Positions 30,866 to 34,704 of a DNA stretch of 34,704 nucleotides are shown piece after piece. A program made the position numbers and the translations under genes. The notes below the pieces were generated by a model. It worked only from the letters and a program-made list of their open reading frames with translations, was not told the origin of the DNA and ran no database searches. How positions within the stretch are numbered: the first letter of the stretch is position 1; the number at the start of each line of letters is the position of its first letter. The stretch comes from Acidobacteria subdivision 2 bacterium RH1 MAG20 (lineage in GTDB: Bacteria; Acidobacteriota; Terriglobia; Terriglobales; Acidobacteriaceae). Location: contig NFUO01000091.1 of the NCBI GenBank assembly GCA_002197545.1, positions 1-34,704 of the forward strand, read 5' to 3'.

Positions 30866-32548
30866 ATGACCCTTCGCTGCGCCGCTTATGCCCGCTACTC
30901 CAGTGACCTCCAGAGTCCTCGTTCGATCGAGGACCAGCTTCGGATATGCCGTGAATACGCGCATTCCCACGGGTTCACGTTTCTCGAAGAACACGTCTAT
31001 GCCGATGAAGCGCTGAGCGGCGTCGGCGCGGATCGTCCGGGGCTGGGCCGTTTACTGGCTGCGGCGCTTTCTCCTGCGCGCCCTTTCGACATCATCCTGC
31101 TCGATGACAGCAGCCGCCTGGCGCGAAACACGAAAGATGCGTTGACCTTCTTCGAGCGGCTGAACTTCGCCGGCATCCGGCTGATCGCTGTCAGCCAGGG
31201 CATCGATTCCGACAACGAACAGGCCCATGTGCTGGTGACTGTCCACGGCATGGTGGACAGCCTGTATGTGAAGGAACTTGCCAAGAAGACTCACCGCGGA
31301 CTCGAAGGTCTGATGCTGCGGGGCCAGCATACGGGCGGACGCTGCTTCGGCTATGACTCGGTGCCGGTAGCTGGAACAGCCGGAAAGCAACTGGTCACCA
31401 ACGAGAATGAAGCGGCGGTGGTTCGCCGCATCTTCGAGATGTCGGCGGAGGGTCAGTCGCTTAAGACGATTGCAAAGACTCTGAACCACGAGTGCGTTCC
31501 ACCGCCGAGGCCGAGGGCGGACAATCGGTACGGGACGTGGTGCCATACCTGCATCCGCGAGATGCTCAGGCGGGACCTGTATCGAGGCAAGGTGATCTGG
31601 AACAGCTCTCGTTTCGTGAAAACTCCCGGCACCAACAAGCGGGTGCGGCGTCCGAGACCTGAGAGCGAGTGGCGCATCGTCTCTCACCCTGAGCTTCAGA
31701 TCGTCAGCGATGAACTGTGGCAGCGTGTGCAGGAACGGCAGAAAACTCTGATGGCCACCTATGGGGGAGCGAAGAGTGGGGGAGTTCTGATGCCCCGCTC
31801 GGCCACAAGCCCCTATCTTCTCAGCGGCATCCTGAAGTGCGGGATGTGCGGCGCCAACCTGATTATCGTCAGCGGCTATGGTTCTTATGGTCACCATCCG
31901 AAGTACGGCTGCTCCCAGCACTTCAATCGCGGGACCTGCTCGAATGCGGTTACGGTGAGGCGGGACTGGCTGGAAGGGCGGTTGCTGGACGAGTTGCAGA
32001 ATCAGGTTCTGAAGCGCGAGGCCATCGAGTACGTTCTGGACGAGTTCGGAAACCACGTCAAAAATGCGTTTGCCAATCTCTCGAACCAGTTGGCTCAGAT
32101 GCGTGAGCGTAAAGGGAAGCTCGAAGGGGAGTTGCGACGGCTGGCCGAGACCGCGGCGGCTACAGGTCCTTCCGCTTTCCTAGTCGCTGCGATCCACGAG
32201 CGCGAACAGCAATTGCGGGATATTACTGACCAGCTTCTGGCGGGAGGGGACAATTCCGTTGACGCTCATCTGTTGGACATTCGCAATTTCGTGACGCGAA
32301 GGCTGGGAGATCTTCGCACCCTGCTGTCCGGCGACCCGGTTGCAGCCCGGAAAGAATTGTTGAAGCACGTTTCCGAGATTCGGATGATGCCACAGGCCAG
32401 GAATGGGAGCGAAAAGCCGCACTATGTGGCGGAGGGCAACTGGAACCTGCTGGGGCATGAAAAGAAAGAGTTTGCCGGAGATAACACATCACGGCAAATT
32501 CGTGTGGTTGCGGGGGTAGGATTTGAACCTACGACCTTTGGGTTATGA
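30866..32548 (+). CDS. Large serine recombinase (560 aa) ending in tRNA-derived sequence
   Basis: The N-terminal resolvase domain carries the catalytic serine in YARYSSDLQSPRSIEDQ (S12) and the arginine block DDSSRLARN (about 80-88). A recombinase domain follows (GRCFGYDSVPVAG ... VVRRIFEMSAEGQSLKTIAKTLN). A zinc-ribbon with CGMC and CSQHFNRGTC lies near 325-355, and a coiled-coil region near 393-425 is typical of large serine integrases. The last 15 or so residues (VVAGVGFEPTTFGL) are encoded by antisense tRNA sequence, meaning the gene reads into a tRNA-derived attachment core. The true functional C-terminus may therefore be set by the att site. It probably integrates or excises the element. 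Confidence 0.9.
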   Translation: MTLRCAAYARYSSDLQSPRSIEDQLRICREYAHSHGFTFLEEHVYADEALSGVGADRPGLGRLLAAALSPARPFDIILLDDSSRLARNTKDALTFFERLNFAGIRLIAVSQGIDSDNEQAHVLVTVHGMVDSLYVKELAKKTHRGLEGLMLRGQHTGGRCFGYDSVPVAGTAGKQLVTNENEAAVVRRIFEMSAEGQSLKTIAKTLNHECVPPPRPRADNRYGTWCHTCIREMLRRDLYRGKVIWNSSRFVKTPGTNKRVRRPRPESEWRIVSHPELQIVSDELWQRVQERQKTLMATYGGAKSGGVLMPRSATSPYLLSGILKCGMCGANLIIVSGYGSYGHHPKYGCSQHFNRGTCSNAVTVRRDWLEGRLLDELQNQVLKREAIEYVLDEFGNHVKNAFANLSNQLAQMRERKGKLEGELRRLAETAAATGPSAFLVAAIHEREQQLRDITDQLLAGGDNSVDAHLLDIRNFVTRRLGDLRTLLSGDPVAARKELLKHVSEIRMMPQARNGSEKPHYVAEGNWNLLGHEKKEFAGDNTSRQIRVVAGVGFEPTTFGL

Positions 32549-32549
32549 G
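32505..32549 (-). other. 3' half of a tRNA-Met(CAU) gene: likely attachment-site core
   Basis: Read on the minus strand, this segment gives the anticodon loop CTCATAA, anticodon 3' stem CCCAA, variable loop AGGTC, T arm GTAGG-TTCAAAT-CCTAC, acceptor CCCCGCA, discriminator A and CCA. Upstream of the loop (32550 onward) the sequence GGTCG cannot pair with CCCAA, so the 5' half is absent and no functional tRNA is encoded. CCC in the stem and the CCCCGCAACCA end recall initiator tRNA-Met. A 3' tRNA half fused to the end of a recombinase gene is the classical signature of an att core. Confidence 0.8.
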
Positions 32550-32632
32550 CGACCGGGAACTCGCGTAAATGCAAGACTTTACAGGACGAATGGCTACCCG
32601 GAAGTACGGAAAAGTACCCACTGGACAGGGAT

Positions 32633-32654
32633 TTGGGAGTGAGTTGGGAGTGAA
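32633..32654 (+). repeat. 11-bp tandem repeat beside the att core
   Basis: TTGGGAGTGAG is followed directly by TTGGGAGTGAA. It lies about 85 bp from the tRNA-derived core in a noncoding stretch (32550-32771) in which I see no gene. It could be an accessory binding site for recombination, or chance. Confidence 0.35.
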
Positions 32655-32771
32655 TTTTGACTAGCGGGAAATCCATCCAACGGTCACAGGAATGTCTCAT
32701 GGACGGACAAGATGCGCCTCAGTCTCTTTACCTATCGCCCCATCATCCGGCCGGTTTGCTACCTTTAGTTC

Positions 32772-33020
32772 ATGCAGGTGACGGTCAAGATCCCGGACGA
32801 ACTCGCCGCGCAGATCCGGTCGCGCGGGCTGACTCCGCAGAGCTATGTTGAGGGTCTGATCGCCGAACAGATCGCGACGGCAAGAGGGTCTGCGATGGAC
32901 AAGCTCAGCCTGGAAGAGTTCGAGGCTTCGCTGGATGAGTTGCCGCGATACTCCGACAAGATTCCTGTATTGCCCGCAGAGGCGTTCTCTCGCGAAAGCC
33001 TCTATCAGGATCATGATTGA
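32772..33020 (+). CDS. Antitoxin-like small protein paired with a vapC remnant (82 aa)
   Basis: MQVTVKIPDELAAQIRSRGLTPQSYVEGLIAEQI is a strand plus helices like the DNA-binding half of ribbon-helix-helix or VapB-type antitoxins. The C-terminal half, LEEFEASLDELPRYSDKIPVLPAEAFSRESLYQDHD, is acidic and extended, as expected for a toxin-binding tail. The stop overlaps the start of the PIN-domain fragment at 33020 (TGATG), the usual coupling of antitoxin and toxin. Upstream there is no strong ribosome site. The antitoxin identity is inferred from the PIN fragment and size. Confidence 0.6.
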   Translation: MQVTVKIPDELAAQIRSRGLTPQSYVEGLIAEQIATARGSAMDKLSLEEFEASLDELPRYSDKIPVLPAEAFSRESLYQDHD

Positions 33021-33184
33021 TGGCTGGGGCGTCCCTCTACCTGGCCGATAGCGACATCCTGCTCCGTGTGACCAAACGCGATTACCCCAATCAGCACGTC
33101 TCGATGTTTTCAGCGCGGCTGATAAGGGTGCTCTGTCAAAGCGACAGCTCCGCCCCGGCGATGCGCCGACCAAAGATATTCTAG
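33020..33184 (+). pseudogene. Truncated VapC-type PIN-domain toxin (54 codons left of about 140)
   Basis: The frame opens with AGASLYLADSDILLRVTKRDYPNQHVSMF, the beginning of a PIN-domain ribonuclease with its first catalytic Asp (LADSDILLR, where canonical members have LLDTNILLR). After about 35 residues the sequence loses family character, and a TAG ends it at 33184. The remaining acidic residues and two thirds of the domain are missing, so it cannot be an active toxin. The antitoxin gene in front is intact. This marks an eroded toxin-antitoxin module. Confidence 0.7.
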
Positions 33185-33192
33185 TCGAGTTG

Positions 33193-33208
33193 ATAACGTA
33201 TGTGTTAT
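33193..33208. promoter_or_regulatory. Operator candidate for the HigBA-like module
   Basis: ATAAC-GTATGT-GTTAT is a perfect dyad with 5-base arms, 14 bp upstream of the toxin start at 33223. TTGATA overlaps its left arm and could serve as a -35 element. Autorepression by the helix-turn-helix antitoxin through such a site is usual for this family. Confidence 0.45.
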
Positions 33209-33222
33209 TATTGGAGTGAGGA

Positions 33223-33603
33223 ATGATTAGGGTTCATGAATACTTGGACGCTCGTGGCCGCAACGAATACCGGAGGTGGTTTGACGGCCTTGACGTTGCA
33301 GCCGCCACCAAAGTCACCGTGGCTCTGGAACGCATTGCCGCTGGCAATACGTCCTCGATTAAGCCCGTTGGCGAAGGTGTCTCGGAATACAAGATCGACT
33401 TCGGCCCAGGCTATCGGATTTATTTCGGCAAGGACGGCGATCAACTCGTCATCCTGCTTGGGGGCGGTACAAAGAAACGGCAGAACCAAGATATAGAGGA
33501 TGCCAAAGCTGCGTGGCGCGAATACAAAGAACTCAAGAAGGATGCTCTGAAGCAGGCCGGGGCAAAGACAGGGATAAAGACCAGGAAAGCGAAACGCAAG
33601 TAG
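33223..33603 (+). CDS. higB: RelE/ParE-superfamily addiction-module killer protein, HigB-like (126 aa)
   Basis: The protein begins MIRVHEYLDARGRNEYRRWFDGLDVAAATKVTVALERIAAGN and continues KPVGEGVSEYKIDFGPGYRIYFGKDGDQLVILLGGGTKKRQNQDIEDAKAAWREYK. This is the layout of the small killer-protein family that pairs with HTH antitoxins and acts as an mRNA interferase or similar growth inhibitor. GYRIYFGK and LLGGGTKKRQ are its most characteristic strands. A Lys/Arg-rich tail of about 25 residues (about 102-126) extends beyond the usual 95-100 residues. The gene order is toxin first, as in higBA, with 11 bp to the antitoxin. Confidence 0.85.
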   Translation: MIRVHEYLDARGRNEYRRWFDGLDVAAATKVTVALERIAAGNTSSIKPVGEGVSEYKIDFGPGYRIYFGKDGDQLVILLGGGTKKRQNQDIEDAKAAWREYKELKKDALKQAGAKTGIKTRKAKRK

Positions 33604-33614
33604 GAGGACTGACA

Positions 33615-33935
33615 ATGGCACTTACACGAGATTTCCGCGATACCATTCGTGAACGCGCACAGCGCGAACCGGCTTTTCGCCAGAGTCTTCTTCGTGAGGG
33701 ACTTCAGCTCATCAATAGCGGTGATTTTGCTACGGGCCGTGCTGTGTTGCGCAACTACATCAATGCCACGATAGGTTTTAGCGAACTTGCGCGTGAAACG
33801 AATATCCCCTCGCCCAGCCTGCAAAGGATGTTCGGGCCGAGCGGGAATCCGAGCGCCCAAAACCTCTTTGGCGTCATTGCGGCGCTTCAAAAAAATGAGG
33901 GCGTCAGCATCGAGTTGCGGATGCGCACTTCGTAA
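33615..33935 (+). CDS. higA: HTH antitoxin, HigA-like addiction-module antidote (106 aa)
   Basis: ATG 33615 follows TAGGAGGACTGACA. The N-terminal part (RDFRDTIRERAQREPAFRQSLLREGLQLINSGDFATGRAVLRNYINAT) is the helical neutralising region of this antidote family. The C-terminal part (IGFSELARETNIPSPSLQRMFGPSGNPSAQNLFGVIAALQKNEGVSIEL) is a helix-turn-helix of the Xre type. It would neutralise the 126-residue toxin and repress the pair through the dyad at 33193. Length is normal. Confidence 0.85.
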   Translation: MALTRDFRDTIRERAQREPAFRQSLLREGLQLINSGDFATGRAVLRNYINATIGFSELARETNIPSPSLQRMFGPSGNPSAQNLFGVIAALQKNEGVSIELRMRTS

Positions 33936-34085
33936 ACCCCAAAGCCATCAAGTAGGGTTTGGATCATTGCGGAGCGTACAACACGTTCCGGTTTCTGAAT
34001 TGTTGTCGAATTCCGTGTCTGGGGCGTGGGGGGGGACGCTGCCTCTAGGTCCAGCGCAACCATGAACTTTACCCTCCATTTCTGG

Positions 34086-34114
34086 GTTCGTCATTCCAAA
34101 ATGGAATGACGAAC
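34086..34114. repeat. Perfect 13-bp-arm palindrome upstream of the second pilin gene
   Basis: GTTCGTCATTCCA (34086-34098) and TGGAATGACGAAC (34102-34114) flank AAA. It lies about 85 bp upstream of the start at 34198. The core TCCA-AAA-TGGA resembles TCCA-GAA-TGGA in the palindrome at 9371-9393, which also stands upstream of a pilin gene. The rest of 33936-34197 holds no gene that I can support. Confidence 0.75.
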
Positions 34115-34197
34115 GCTCAAAAAGTCATTGGACGTTTCCGCCAACCGATCTTAGCGTTGCGCCTAGCTGACAACACCAAGTCAGCGGAGGTGCAAAG

Positions 34198-34608
34198 ATG
34201 CTCAGAATCCGCCGTGCGTTCCGGTCAGAAATTCCCCTGAATCGGTCGTCCAATGCCGCCGCTCAGCGGTGGTCACGACTCTTTTCCAGACAAAAGCTCC
34301 GCCATGCCGCTCACGTCATGGGGCCGACGCTGGTTGCTCTCGCTTTTGCGGGTGTAAGCAGCGGTGTCGCTCATGCCCAGGGAACGATAGACTTCTCCGG
34401 GGCAGCTACCCTGATGGCCACGTTCAAGACCTTCGCCATCTACGCCGGGGCCGTGATTTGCTTTGGCGGCCTCATCTTTGCGGGAATCCGCATGATGAGT
34501 GGACGGTTCCAAGACGCTATTCCTGGCCTCTTCGGTGCGCTGTTTGGTGCCGGAGTCCTGGGGTGGGGCGCGGGCTGGATCGGCAGTCTTACCGGTCAGT
34601 CCATGTGA
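34198..34608 (+). CDS. Second TrbC/VirB2-like pilin precursor (136 aa)
   Basis: A strong ribosome site (GGAGGTG) precedes ATG 34198. A long basic N-terminus leads to a signal segment, GPTLVALAFAGVSSGVAHAQ, with probable cleavage after AHA. The mature part has two hydrophobic helices (FAIYAGAVICFGGLIFAGI and ALFGAGVLGWGAGWIG) separated by a charged loop (RMMSGRFQDAIPG), the VirB2/TrbC pattern. It differs clearly in sequence from the pilin at 8955-9269. The next gene is VirB3-like, so this begins a separate type IV secretion operon. Confidence 0.8.
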   Translation: MLRIRRAFRSEIPLNRSSNAAAQRWSRLFSRQKLRHAAHVMGPTLVALAFAGVSSGVAHAQGTIDFSGAATLMATFKTFAIYAGAVICFGGLIFAGIRMMSGRFQDAIPGLFGALFGAGVLGWGAGWIGSLTGQSM

Positions 34609-34617
34609 GGTGCGCCC

Positions 34618-34704
34618 ATGACCAAGCGGGGAGAACCGTTACCAATCAACCAAGCGCTGAATCGTCCGAGAGCCAAGCTCGGCCTCGACCTCACAGCATG
34701 GATG
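34618..34704 (+). CDS. VirB3/TrbD-like protein, N-terminal part (runs off the window)
   Basis: From ATG 34618, 9 bp after the pilin stop, 29 codons are visible: TKRGEPLPINQALN, then RPRAKLGLDLTAWM. INQALNRPR is the conserved VirB3/TrbD N-terminal motif (compare FKAMNRPLT at the start of the protein at 8616-8930). A hydrophobic segment appears to begin at the edge. The rest lies outside, so length and topology cannot be checked. Confidence 0.6.
   Translation, partial: MTKRGEPLPINQALNRPRAKLGLDLTAWM

Noticed and set aside
31052..32056. Minus-strand frame (334 codons) opposite the recombinase
   Set aside because: Antisense to an intact serine recombinase; composition looks like a codon shadow.
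32505..32549. Functional tRNA-Met gene
   Set aside because: Only the 3' half is present; bases to the right cannot form the 5' anticodon stem, D arm or acceptor strand.
32697..33173. Minus-strand frame (158 codons) over the antitoxin and PIN fragment
   Set aside because: It is antisense to two frames with recognisable toxin-antitoxin character and has no motif of its own.

Overview
The window is a GC-rich, gene-dense accessory region of a bacterial conjugative plasmid or integrative conjugative element (ICE). Protein content (Trb/VirB transfer genes, HME-type RND metal efflux operons headed by small Cys-rich exported proteins, many GTG starts, strong AGGAGG ribosome sites) suggests a Gram-negative soil bacterium. 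My best guess is an acidobacterium of the Terriglobus/Granulicella/Edaphobacter type; this is inferred from overall protein character, not from a marker gene.

Layout. (1) 1-9269, all minus strand: a conjugation operon read from right to left, trbC-trbD-trbE-trbG-trbI-trbJ-trbL-trbF (VirB2/3/4/9/10/5/6/8). It runs without a real gap into a degenerate receiver-like protein, a TGT/DpdA-like base-exchange enzyme and a cytosine-C5 DNA methyltransferase cut by the window edge. VirB11, coupling protein and relaxase are not in the window. (2) 9270-10724: promoter side of the trb operon, with a paired palindrome and an adenine/N4-type DNA methyltransferase. (3) 10725-17210, plus strand: a Cu(I)/Ag(I) efflux operon (Cys-rich exported protein, outer-membrane channel, adaptor with a C-terminal FixH-like domain, CusA-type pump with its methionine triad). 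(4) 17276-19155: a MerR-type regulator with a zntA-like promoter, a thioredoxin-fold protein, MerT, MerP and a small membrane protein; there is no merA. (5) 19163-20581: CadD-type exporter and a short CDF protein, divergent. (6) 20598-26967, minus strand: a divalent-metal czcCBA operon with a Cys-rich protein at its head and a FixH/YtkA-like protein at its tail. (7) 27115-28317: an orphan ribbon-helix-helix protein with palindromic operators, a small unknown gene, and an ACT-domain gene behind what looks like an Ile/Leu-rich leader peptide and attenuator. (8) 28319-30084: AbiE type IV toxin-antitoxin, followed by an array of seven palindromes up to 30578. (9) 30636-32548: small protein plus large serine recombinase whose 3' end runs into the 3' half of a tRNA-Met gene, a likely attachment core. 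(10) 32772-33935: antitoxin plus truncated VapC remnant, then HigBA. (11) 34198-end: a second pilin (TrbC/VirB2) and the start of a VirB3-like gene, i.e. a second transfer operon.

How it fits together: transfer genes bracket a roughly 21-kb load of metal resistance and defence genes. Several addiction modules would stabilise it, and three DNA-modifying enzymes in or beside the transfer operon could mask the incoming DNA from restriction. The most unusual items are the DpdA-like/C5-methyltransferase pair inside the transfer operon, the palindrome array with a paired-palindrome cassette duplicated about 21 kb away upstream of trbC, the recombinase/tRNA-Met att core lacking the tRNA 5' half, and the attenuator-controlled ACT gene stranded without an acetolactate synthase gene.
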